Of a stretch of DNA of 64,000 bases, positions 8,197-14,839 are shown in pieces. The stretch lies in assembly GCA_965230615.1 (NCBI GenBank), contig OZ246012.1:2232001-2296000 (forward strand), read 5' to 3'. Below the pieces are notes generated by a model. It saw only the letters and a list, made by a program, of their open reading frames with translations, was not told the DNA's origin and did not search any database. Origin of the DNA: G965230615 sp965230615. Lineage in GTDB: Bacteria; Pseudomonadota; Gammaproteobacteria; HTCC5015. A program made the position numbers and the translations under genes. Every line of letters starts with the position of its first letter. Within the stretch, counting starts at the first letter, position 1.

Positions 8197-8784
8197 GTGA
8201 GCTAGCTCAAGCTCATCTGGATCAAAACCAAATATTGAGCACAGCTCACTCTGAAATTTTGAATTTATTGCATTAAACAAAAATCTATGCGGCTTATAGG
8301 CATCAAGCCAGATAAAAAGGTGAATTTTCTTGATATCTTCTTTTACTCGCCCCTCTGAATAGTTCTTGTATATTGGGTGAGTAGTTCCATCATCTGCAAA
8401 GAAATTACCAGTAGTTACGTCAAGAAGATCCAAGAAACCATAATTTTTATCCTCGTTATAGATGGCGAGAACATTGGCTTTCTCTTCATCCGAATTCACC
8501 GCGTCAAACTGTTTCCTGGCTTTATGTATATGTGCTGTAAGCCTATTAAATACAGGGTCCTTTCGGACTCCACCAACCACAATACCTTCTTCAGCCTCTT
8601 CGAGCTGCTCATCAAGCCAAGTATCTTTCTCAGAGTTCTTTACTTCACAATAGAAACTAAGCTCGCCAGTCTCCAATACCTTGAAGTCTGGCGTTTTACT
8701 GGCTTTCATTTCCTCTTTAGTGAAACGCTCGGGCACTAAGTCGTAGCCTTCAAGAAACTCTTTTACAAGGCTTTCAGCATCCAA
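8191..8784 (-). CDS. PD-(D/E)XK nuclease-like cassette protein
   Basis: The 197-residue protein shows a compact nuclease-like motif set near the N-terminus: P32-D33 in KTPDFKVL, then after a short beta strand E47-V-K49 in FYCEVKN. This PD...ExK spacing is typical of the restriction-endonuclease-like fold and other PD-(D/E)XK proteins. The rest is mixed alpha/beta with an Asp-rich tail. The ATG at 8784 is used; the upstream attC starts 16 nt away. The gene forms one complete cassette. A DNA-cleaving defence role would fit the motif and neighbours, but the fold is inferred from a short pattern only. Confidence 0.6.
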   Translation of the reverse strand: MDAESLVKEFLEGYDLVPERFTKEEMKASKTPDFKVLETGELSFYCEVKNSEKDTWLDEQLEEAEEGIVVGGVRKDPVFNRLTAHIHKARKQFDAVNSDEEKANVLAIYNEDKNYGFLDLLDVTTGNFFADDGTTHPIYKNYSEGRVKEDIKKIHLFIWLDAYKPHRFLFNAINSKFQSELCSIFGFDPDELELAHS

Positions 8785-8799
8785 TGAACTCTCCTGTAC

Positions 8800-8892
8800 T
8801 CATAACGCCCAAATATGGGGCCGTAATGTATGCGCGAAGCGCTGGAATGGAGGTCCCAGCTGCGTAGCAGCGCCATAATTTGTTTGTTATGT
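8800..8892 (-). repeat. attC recombination site 5
   Basis: TCATAAC (8800-8806) and GTTATGT (8886-8892) bound a 93-bp imperfect palindrome with inner GCGCGAAGCGC and GCTGCGTAGCAGC hairpins. R'' (ACATAAC on the minus strand) is identical to the plus-strand box 9211-9217 at the far end of the next cassette. Confidence 0.85.
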
Positions 8893-8899
8893 GTTTGCA

Positions 8900-9214
8900 T
8901 CACTTACCTAGAATTTCTTCCTTTGCTTGCACGATTAATTTAGCAACCTTAATGTCATGCTCATTATTATTGCTAGCGCTTAATCCAATATTTTGGTTTA
9001 TTGTAGAAGTTAAAGACGCCGCTATACGGATATGATCATTGCCTTCAATTACCAATCTAAAAATGTGTGGCACGTAGCTATCATATTCATCGTCCCAATC
9101 ACTATCCTTTTCATAGACTCCGATTGGGTCCCATTTTTCCCAGAGCATTCTTTGAATTCGCTTCCAAAGCTCTTTATGTTTTGGTGATAGCTTACTCATT
9201 CGGATTTTACACAT
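8900..9214 (-). CDS. Small cassette protein, possibly DUF1871-like
   Basis: The frame gives 104 aa from the ATG at 9214, which lies inside the cassette boundary box ACATAAC; an alternative start MSKLSPKHK lies five codons in. A WDPIGVY motif (about residue 30) and DEYDSYVPHIFRL (about 43-55) recall the WDP...DEYD pattern of DUF1871/YugE-like proteins. The C-terminal helix ends KLIVQAKEEILGK. No catalytic residues are apparent. The gene is the first one at the upstream end of the array, and its cassette boundaries match exactly (8886-8892 and 9211-9217). Confidence 0.65.
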   Translation of the reverse strand: MCKIRMSKLSPKHKELWKRIQRMLWEKWDPIGVYEKDSDWDDEYDSYVPHIFRLVIEGNDHIRIAASLTSTINQNIGLSASNNNEHDIKVAKLIVQAKEEILGK

Positions 9215-9217
9215 AAC
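9211..9217 (-). other. Upstream end of the cassette array (R' box, no integrase beyond)
   Basis: ACATAAC here is the R' box of the outermost recognisable cassette. The next 770 bp upstream contain no integrase gene and no further clear attC pair, so the array ends without a visible intI/attI. Confidence 0.55.
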
Positions 9218-9233
9218 TAGATATATACAACAA

Positions 9234-9370
9234 AAGTTCTGTTAATTGATAATAAAAGCACTTGCCTGCTAATCTCCATCATAACTATCTCTCTTCCAGC
9301 AATATCAATGACTTACGTTTTAACCGGGGAGTTATACAACCAAGGTGACTATTATCAATTAACACAACTT
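9234..9370. repeat. 137-bp element bounded by 20-bp inverted repeats
   Basis: The arms 9234-9253 and 9351-9370 are inverted repeats that match at 19 of 20 positions, with a 13-bp perfect core (GTTAATTGATAAT). The intervening 97 bp has no open frame. I see no target-site duplication. It could be a MITE-like element, a decayed large attC, or a recombination site at the end of the array. Confidence 0.6.
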
Positions 9371-9935
9371 AGGCGATGTTAATTGGTTGCCGCTATTAAA
9401 AAATTTAATGTTTTCAATCCGTTAGATTTTAGCCCGGTTTTTATACAACTTATGTTCTGCTATATAGTAAACATAACCCAATTCGAGGCATGCTTATTCT
9501 GCTGCTAAAATCACTACCCACACCACCTCTTTTCTATATCTGATAATGAAATAAAACGCACACTCAATTCATGCTATGACGTATTTAATTAACACAGTTA
9601 TATTCCTGCTTCAATTACACATGATTACACCATTGATTATTTAACCTTACATGGGCTGTAATTCAGGACAGGCGTCATCAATACTTTCTAAATACCCTAC
9701 ACAAATAACAACTTTAAATTCAATGAGTTACAATCACTCTCTTAGTAGCCGCCATTGTACACAACTGTGAAAAAATGCAGTTAATTGCACCGAGAGTACA
9801 CCATGGCAACTACCTGGGGTCATTCAAAGCAGCTCCCTTCCTACAACACTACTTCCCTATTAGTAATACTCTTAAGTTATTGATTGTAAAAACTTTTTTT
9901 AAATACTGTTATTTAAGTTTTCATTAACCCTGCCG

Positions 9936-9970
9936 ATATTTCGAATATTTCATTTGTTTCGAATATTTCG
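9936..9970 (+). promoter_or_regulatory. Operator-like repeats upstream of toxin-antitoxin pair
   Basis: Two direct copies of TTTCGAATATTTC (9939-9951 and 9957-9969) are spaced 18 bp apart, and each contains the palindrome TTCGAA. They lie just before a TATGTTACTATAA-like promoter region and 43 bp before the antitoxin start. Autoregulation by the antitoxin is the usual arrangement and is inferred here. Confidence 0.45.
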
Positions 9971-10012
9971 ATTATGTTACTATAACAGCACATGACAAGT
10001 GGAGGTGACAAT

Positions 10013-10468
10013 ATGTCTTCAGCGCATAATGTGGTGGACCTGCCTTCCCCCAAAGAGGCAGAGGACGCAAAAAGCTCCGGTAGAACGCTTTCAAAATATG
10101 CCGATAGCGGCCGTGTTCATATGAGCATTAAAGGGAAAGGCGGTGTCAGTGATGAACTGATCTTACCCGGAAAAGTCGTCGCCATCCTGCTCGATGTACT
10201 CTCCAATATGGCACAAGGCAAAGCGACAAGCCTTATCCCCTTGGATGCCATTGTTACCACACAAGAGGCCGCCAATATCCTCAATGTGAGCCGCCCTTTC
10301 CTAATCAAATTACTTGAAAACAAACAAATACCTTTTACAAAAACGGGTGCGCATAGGCGCATTCGCTTAGAAGACGTGATGCACTATAAAGAACAAACCG
10401 ATAGCAGTCGCCAGGAAACCTTGGATGAGTTAGCCAAACTCTCACAAGAAGAGGGGATGGGCTATTAG
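10013..10468 (+). CDS. Antitoxin with excisionase-type helix-turn-helix
   Basis: The ATG at 10013 follows GGAGG by 7 nt, so I prefer it over the ATG at 9992; the product is 151 aa (MSSAHNVVDLP). The C-terminal half contains an excisionase/MerR-type HTH: TTQEAANILNVSRPFLIKLL, then the wing IPFTKTGAHRRIRLEDV. The N-terminal half is a compact alpha/beta segment. Proteins of this kind are antitoxins of PIN-domain toxins; they bind their own promoter through the HTH and neutralise the toxin. The stop codon overlaps the toxin start (TAGTG), which indicates translational coupling. The repeats at 9939-9969 are the probable binding sites. Confidence 0.8.
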   Translation: MSSAHNVVDLPSPKEAEDAKSSGRTLSKYADSGRVHMSIKGKGGVSDELILPGKVVAILLDVLSNMAQGKATSLIPLDAIVTTQEAANILNVSRPFLIKLLENKQIPFTKTGAHRRIRLEDVMHYKEQTDSSRQETLDELAKLSQEEGMGY

Positions 10469-11037
10469 TGTCGTCTACATTTTCTGTTATTTATGATGCT
10501 TGCGTACTATACCCAGCTCCGTTAAGAGACTTATTAATGCGCTTAGCATTGACAGACCTTTTTAAAGCGCGCTGGACCGACAAAATTCATGACGAATGGA
10601 TAAACGCCTTGCTAAGACAAGGAAAGTTTGATGAGGCAAAACTACACAAGGTTCGTGAACTAATGGATCAACATGTGCGTGATGCCAAAGTCACGGATTA
10701 CGAGCACATCATCGACTCTGTGGAGTTGCCTGATCCAGATGACAGGCATGTATTAGCCGCAGCAATACGATGCAATGCTGATGCCATTGTGACATTTAAC
10801 ATTAAAGACTTTCCTGAAGAACAGCTCAGAAAACATGCGGTTGAAGTAATCCACCCAGATGATTTTGTTTATTATCAAATTGATCTGGCCCCAGGGAAAG
10901 CCTGCCGTGCTATACGTGACCAGCGCCGCGCACTTAAAAACCCGGCAATCAGCAGAGACGAGTTTTTGATCATTTTGCAAAAGCAACAGTTGCCGCAAAC
11001 TGTTGCGGCTCTTAAAAATTATATTGATTTAATTTAA
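10468..11037 (+). CDS. PIN-domain toxin (VapC-like ribonuclease)
   Basis: The GTG start at 10468 overlaps the antitoxin stop by one base. The 189-aa protein has a PIN fold: SVIYDACVLYP with the first metal-binding Asp at residue 10, acidic residues in HDEWI, DPDDRHVLAAAIRCNADAIV with further acidic ligands, and TFNIKDFP. Such proteins are Mg-dependent endoribonucleases that block translation when unneutralised. The C-terminal extension (about 130-189) is longer than in the smallest VapC proteins and resembles the VapC50-like subgroup. It is followed at once by a strong terminator. The pair sits between the cassette array and a tRNA gene, a common place for stabilising modules. Confidence 0.82.
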   Translation: MSSTFSVIYDACVLYPAPLRDLLMRLALTDLFKARWTDKIHDEWINALLRQGKFDEAKLHKVRELMDQHVRDAKVTDYEHIIDSVELPDPDDRHVLAAAIRCNADAIVTFNIKDFPEEQLRKHAVEVIHPDDFVYYQIDLAPGKACRAIRDQRRALKNPAISRDEFLIILQKQQLPQTVAALKNYIDLI

Positions 11038-11047
11038 ATCATTACCC

Positions 11048-11093
11048 AAAAACAATAAAAAAGCCCCCTACTAGAGGGGGCTTTTTTATTGTT
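11048..11093. terminator. Rho-independent terminator (bidirectional)
   Basis: A GCCCCCT/AGGGGGC hairpin lies between A-rich and T-rich arms, so it can work in both directions: after the toxin gene on the plus strand and after the tRNA-like copies on the minus strand. Near-identical hairpins recur at 11201-11230 and 11447-11493. Confidence 0.85.
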
Positions 11094-11177
11094 TGGAGCT
11101 GGCGATAAGATTCCCTGTTTCTACGCCCGCTGGCACGGGCGGGCTGATTACAAATCAGCTGCTCTACCTTGCCGCTG
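11094..11177 (-). pseudogene. Decayed tRNA-Thr copy 1
   Basis: Both the 3' acceptor/T-arm segment (TGGAGCTGGCGATAAGATT on the plus strand) and the anticodon arm with D-stem part match the intact tRNA-Thr at 11494-11569. The T-loop is replaced by an insertion with a GCCCG/CGGGC hairpin, and the 5' acceptor half is lost. It cannot fold as a tRNA. Confidence 0.65.
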
Positions 11178-11200
11178 CGCCTGTTGTTTATTTCATTCAC

Positions 11201-11230
11201 AAAAAAAGCCCCTACAAGAGGGGCTTTTTT
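11201..11230. terminator. Terminator, second copy
   Basis: A AAAAAAGCCCCT/AGGGGCTTTTTT hairpin follows decayed tRNA copy 2 on the minus strand. It is part of the repeated tRNA-plus-terminator unit. Confidence 0.75.
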
Positions 11231-11236
11231 ATTATT

Positions 11237-11320
11237 TGGAGCTGGCGATAAGATTCACTATTTCTACGCCCGCTGGCACGGGCGGGCTGATTACAAATCA
11301 GCTGCTCTACCTTGCCGCTG
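11237..11320 (-). pseudogene. Decayed tRNA-Thr copy 2
   Basis: It has the same broken structure as the copy at 11094-11177, including the same hairpin-bearing insertion, so the two decayed units are duplicates of each other. The 5' acceptor strand is absent. Confidence 0.65.
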
Positions 11321-11446
11321 ATCCGATTTGCTCTGACTGCCAAGGATGGCAGGAATGCAGGTTTTGCAGGAGCAAAAACCTGCCCGGCGATTTTGTCGAA
11401 CTTAGCCTTTTTATTTCGTCGTAAGTTCGCACCTAACATCATCACC

Positions 11447-11493
11447 AAAAAACAATAAAAAAGCCCCCTACAAGAGGGGGCTTTTTTATTGTT
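11447..11493. terminator. Terminator of tRNA-Thr
   Basis: A GCCCCCT/AGGGGGC hairpin with flanking A and T runs lies directly after the 3' end of the tRNA on the minus strand. Confidence 0.85.
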
Positions 11494-11569
11494 TGGAGCT
11501 GGCGATAAGATTCGAACTTACGACCGGCTGATTACAAATCAGCTGCTCTACCAACTGAGCTACGCCAGC
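11494..11569 (-). tRNA. tRNA-Thr (anticodon TGT)
   Basis: The 76-nt gene folds as a normal tRNA. The acceptor stem GCTGGCG pairs with CGCCAGC, followed by discriminator T and an encoded CCA. The D arm is GCTC...GAGC, and the anticodon stem CTGAT/ATCAG holds loop TTTGTAA with anticodon TGT. The T arm contains GTTCGAATC. It follows the SPOR-coaX-birA genes on the same strand, matching the birA-thrU order known from enterobacteria. In that order tyrU, glyT, thrT and tuf normally come next. Here decayed copies and the cassette region follow instead, so the backbone breaks at this tRNA. Confidence 0.93.
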
Positions 11570-11570
11570 A

Positions 11571-11943
11571 ATTTTAAAACTCTTGTGCTACTGTAACGGG
11601 TCCTTCGGACTGCTGCTCTCGACTGCTTGTTCCCGACGCAGTCTACCTCCTGCATCCATGCAGTCGTACCTTGTCGCTTCGCGACCCCGCTACGTCAGCA
11701 TTTTGTGTAGAAGCTAAGCTCACGCTTCTATTGTTTCGGCTCTATGCGCTGCTTCCGTGCGTTGCTTAAAGCCTGTGGCAGCTGGGCTGCCTGTCCGTTT
11801 TTTTCATCAAGCCATTGTTATTATTGGCAAAATTCTTGTCGTGGTCGTCCAGCATCACCACGCTGTAAACGGGAGGAGGATTGTAGGTAAAGGCGGCACA
11901 AAAGGCAATGCCTTGTTGGGATTTATGCGCAATATTTATGCTT
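11571..11943. other. Intergenic region with tRNA-like debris
   Basis: No gene is supported. GCTACGTCAGCATTTT near 11691-11706 resembles the 5' end of the intact tRNA-Thr plus its upstream flank (minus strand), so another tRNA fragment may lie here. The rest has small hairpins such as GTCGCTTCGCGAC. Confidence 0.4.
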
Positions 11944-12828
11944 TTAGCTGACTGCCCCCGGGCATTCGCGGTCTAGGCGCTGTAAATCGGGGGAGGCTTC
12001 GGAGATTTCGCGCCAGACATTATCGTTGATCAGCTCGCCTTGCTGTTCGTAGTCCAGCCAGTAAATTAAGGTTTCCCGGTAGCGGATTTCCATCAGCGGG
12101 CGGAAGCCAAAGCGGCGGACTTGCGCCATGCGGCGGATGGCACCGCTGCGCTTGCGAAATAAGCCCAGGGAGATGGCGTTTAGGTGGTCTGCCTCATCGC
12201 TAATCACGAAATAGTCACGTATTCCTTGGTCGGCCAGTTGTGCCGCCACTTCAATGGCTTTGCTGCGACTGGGGTAGGACTCTAAATAAACCCGGTAGCC
12301 ATACTGTTCTTGTTCGGTTTTGGAGCGGCGCTCGACCGGTGCGCCCAGCGACAGCAGGCGGTCGGTCACGGTTTGCACGCGACTCAGGTCTTTAAATGGC
12401 CCCACGGTATAGCAGGCCAGTACTGGCTCGGCCGGTGTTATGTCGGCTATTAATGGCGCATCGCTGTCATCTACGCTATCGGCCTCATCGGCCGTTTCAG
12501 TCTGCTCATCAGAGACTAAATCAATATCGGGAATCTCAGGCAGGGCTGCGGTCAGGGCATTATCGGCTGTCTCGGTCAGGCTCTCGGCATCGCCTTGGCC
12601 GGTCTCGCTGATGCCATCTACCTGGTCGGCCTGGCCAGCCTGGTCTGCTTCAATGGCTGCCGCTTGTCTTTGTGCGGCCTGTGCGGCCTGCTGCTCGGCC
12701 ACCAGCTGCAAACGCTGCGTTGCGGGCACTTGTGGAAATTCGGTGCTTTTTGTATTTAGCGCTAGTCGGGATTGCCATAACCCCATCACAAGGTTGGCAA
12801 ACAACAGGGCAAAAAAGACTATCCGCAT
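11944..12828 (-). CDS. SPOR-domain membrane protein
   Basis: I use the ATG at 12828 (MRIVFFALLFANLVMGLW, 294 aa); the longer frame begins at a TTG five codons earlier. An N-terminal membrane helix (1-18) is followed by an Ala/Gln/Asp-rich periplasmic linker (about 30-125). The SPOR domain (about 135-210: CYTVGPFKDLSRVQTV ... YRVYLESYPSRSKAIEVAAQL) binds denuded peptidoglycan at division sites in characterised members. The last 70 residues are a basic tail. The gene follows coaX by about 46 bp and probably belongs to the birA-coaX transcript, an order common in Pseudomonadales. A cell-envelope role is inferred. Confidence 0.82.
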   Translation of the reverse strand: MRIVFFALLFANLVMGLWQSRLALNTKSTEFPQVPATQRLQLVAEQQAAQAAQRQAAAIEADQAGQADQVDGISETGQGDAESLTETADNALTAALPEIPDIDLVSDEQTETADEADSVDDSDAPLIADITPAEPVLACYTVGPFKDLSRVQTVTDRLLSLGAPVERRSKTEQEQYGYRVYLESYPSRSKAIEVAAQLADQGIRDYFVISDEADHLNAISLGLFRKRSGAIRRMAQVRRFGFRPLMEIRYRETLIYWLDYEQQGELINDNVWREISEASPDLQRLDRECPGAVS

Positions 12829-12874
12829 AGGCTGCGCTCTCAATCATTCGTTTTTCTATGGGTTTTAGGGGATT

Positions 12875-13669
12875 CTAAGAATAATTGAGCGTTAATGCCA
12901 AACCTTTTAGTACTAGCTCGGCATCTATTTGGTGGGGAATGGCTAAAAACCCGCTTAGCGCTTCAGCATCGCCGCCCGAGAGCAGGCAGCTGCGCGGGCT
13001 ATTGCTTGAGGTGGAGTCTGGATTGTCGTGGCCTTCTACTACGCGCTCGATGGCAGCAACCAAGCCAATCACCGAGCCGGAGTTAATCGCACTTTGGGTG
13101 TTATCACCCGGCCGACATTCAAAGCCGGAGTCGACCATGGGCAAATCGGCGGTACCGTAATGCAGCACACTGCGCATCATCACCACGCCCGGGAGAATAT
13201 AGCCCCCTAGGTGGCGGCCATCTGCGCTTAAAACATCAATGGTCACCGCAGTACCACAATCTGCTATCACCACTTCGCCACTGAGCTTACCCTGTTTTTG
13301 CAGTTGTCTGGCCGCTAACAATGCGGCCCAACGGTCATCACCGAGTTGGCTGGCGTCTTTGTAGCTATGTTCAACAGCATATTGTGCATCGGCTGGCAGG
13401 GTATGGCTGGTGAAGGTCACGATGCGGGCCGGGCTATTGACTTTTAGCCAGCCCGACAGGCGGGCAAACTGGGCATGCTCACCGGTACTGCAAACCACGA
13501 TTTTATCTAACTCGCGGGTCGGCCATTCGAGCTGCAATAACAGCCGGGGCAAGTTGATTTCGGGTTGTTCTTTCGGCGGGTTAAAAGCACCACTGCGGCT
13601 GAGCTGTCCCTTAGCATCGGCCAGCCCCCATTTGATCCGTGAATTACCTATATCGAGCAACAGGTTCAT
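12875..13669 (-). CDS. coaX: Type III pantothenate kinase
   Basis: The 264-aa protein has the ASKHA-fold signatures of CoaX: LLDIGNSRIKWG at the N-terminus (phosphate 1 loop), LGDDRWAALLAA in the middle and VVIADCGTAVTIDVL with GGYILPGVVMM (phosphate 2 and pantothenate region). It catalyses the first step of coenzyme A synthesis, ATP-dependent phosphorylation of pantothenate. The length is normal. Its ATG overlaps the birA stop by four bases (ATGA), which points to translational coupling with birA. Confidence 0.93.
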   Translation of the reverse strand: MNLLLDIGNSRIKWGLADAKGQLSRSGAFNPPKEQPEINLPRLLLQLEWPTRELDKIVVCSTGEHAQFARLSGWLKVNSPARIVTFTSHTLPADAQYAVEHSYKDASQLGDDRWAALLAARQLQKQGKLSGEVVIADCGTAVTIDVLSADGRHLGGYILPGVVMMRSVLHYGTADLPMVDSGFECRPGDNTQSAINSGSVIGLVAAIERVVEGHDNPDSTSSNSPRSCLLSGGDAEALSGFLAIPHQIDAELVLKGLALTLNYS

Positions 13670-14775
13670 TGGCCTACACCCTGGGCTTTCGGTCGCACAC
13701 TCACTTCACCGGCGGTAATCACTTCCAGGCCTGCGGCATGCTCGAATAAGAAACCGCCCTGTTGATCAACACCGCGCGCAATACCGTGGATAGTCTGCTC
13801 ACCGCGCTGAATATACACTTCCCGCCCCATCAGCGCATCACGCTGCTGGTAGGCAGCGGCATAAGCGGCAAAGCCCTGTTGTTCAAAAACAGGCAGCATC
13901 TGCAATAGCCCGTCCATCAGCTTGGCCACTAAGGCATTGCGTGAGGGCTTATGCGCTTGGGCTAGTGGGTCTGCGGCAAATAATTCGCACATATCTGTCC
14001 AGGGTTGATCAATATTTTCCATATAACGTGTATCGGCGGTATTCACATTAAGTCCAATACCAATTACCAAATCACAGGGTCCGGCCGCATCACCAGACAC
14101 TTCAATTAAAATGCCACCCAGCTTGCGGTCGTTCAGCCATAGGTCATTCGGCCATTTTAGACGAATACCTGTCTGCGCTGCGGCTGGATCGTCGGTTTGT
14201 TCACTCTCTGGCGATGGCCTGAATGACTCAATCGCCTCAGCCACCACCACACCCGTTGCCAGGCTCAAGCCCGCCAGTTGGCTAGCAGCGGCCTGAAACG
14301 GCCAAAATAGCGAGAAGGCAACCGCACTGCCATAAGGCGTCAACCACGCCCGCCCGCGTCGGCCACGACCGGCGGTTTGAATTTCGCTCAAACACACGGT
14401 GGCTTGATAAGGCGCAGCGGTGCTGCCCTTTTTTTTAAGGCTAAGCTGCTGCATCAAATAGCTGTTGGTTGAATCAATTTCATCAAACAGCACTATCTCT
14501 GTCTGTGCATGTGCGGCCGAGAGATGGGTACGAATCTGTGCCACATCCAGCAGTTCTACTGCGGTCAGCAGGCGATAGCCTTTACTGCGCGAGGCATCAA
14601 AGTCCAGCCCCAGTGTTTGCAGCGCTTGTATTTGTTTCCAAATAGCCGCCCGACTCAGACCCAATGCCTGACCTAAAGACTCACCCGAGTGATAAGCATT
14701 ATCGCTTAAATGCTGCAATAAGTTGTGACGCGTGCTGTCAGACATGCTGGCTGTTTTCTGCTCTTTATTATTCAA
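13666..14775 (-). CDS. birA: Bifunctional biotin-[acetyl-CoA-carboxylase] ligase / biotin operon repressor
   Basis: The 369-aa product has an N-terminal winged helix-turn-helix (about 15-75, GESLGQALGLSRAAIWKQIQ) and a catalytic core. The biotinyl-AMP loop is GRGRRGRAW with preceding STNSYL, and KWPNDLWLNDRKLGGILIE contains the biotin-binding lysine. A C-terminal SH3-like part ends the protein. BirA activates biotin and transfers it to BCCP, and with the HTH it can repress biotin genes. It is somewhat longer than the E. coli enzyme because of an insertion around 190-205 (PSPESEQTDDPAAAQ). Confidence 0.93.
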   Translation of the reverse strand: MNNKEQKTASMSDSTRHNLLQHLSDNAYHSGESLGQALGLSRAAIWKQIQALQTLGLDFDASRSKGYRLLTAVELLDVAQIRTHLSAAHAQTEIVLFDEIDSTNSYLMQQLSLKKKGSTAAPYQATVCLSEIQTAGRGRRGRAWLTPYGSAVAFSLFWPFQAAASQLAGLSLATGVVVAEAIESFRPSPESEQTDDPAAAQTGIRLKWPNDLWLNDRKLGGILIEVSGDAAGPCDLVIGIGLNVNTADTRYMENIDQPWTDMCELFAADPLAQAHKPSRNALVAKLMDGLLQMLPVFEQQGFAAYAAAYQQRDALMGREVYIQRGEQTIHGIARGVDQQGGFLFEHAAGLEVITAGEVSVRPKAQGVGQ

Positions 14776-14839
14776 GGTAACAAGCGCCGACGCTTAAGGT
14801 TGGGCGCTTACCGGTAGGCTATTATAAAGCGAATTTCCG

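Larger units (their letters stand above)
9218..9991. other. Gene-poor AT-rich junction region
   Basis: No gene is supported here. It contains the 137-bp inverted-repeat element (9234-9370), a second copy of a short dispersed sequence (9612-9678, compare 4242-4306), scattered R-box-like words such as ACATAAC and GTTAGAT, and the operator-like repeats upstream of the toxin-antitoxin pair. Confidence 0.5.

Noticed and set aside
9218..9991. Search for an integron integrase or attI next to the array
   Set aside because: No open frame with tyrosine recombinase motifs exists on either strand here; only short repeats are found.
11089..11424. Plus-strand 111-codon frame over the tRNA-like repeats
   Set aside because: It consists of two translated copies of decayed tRNA and terminator sequence.
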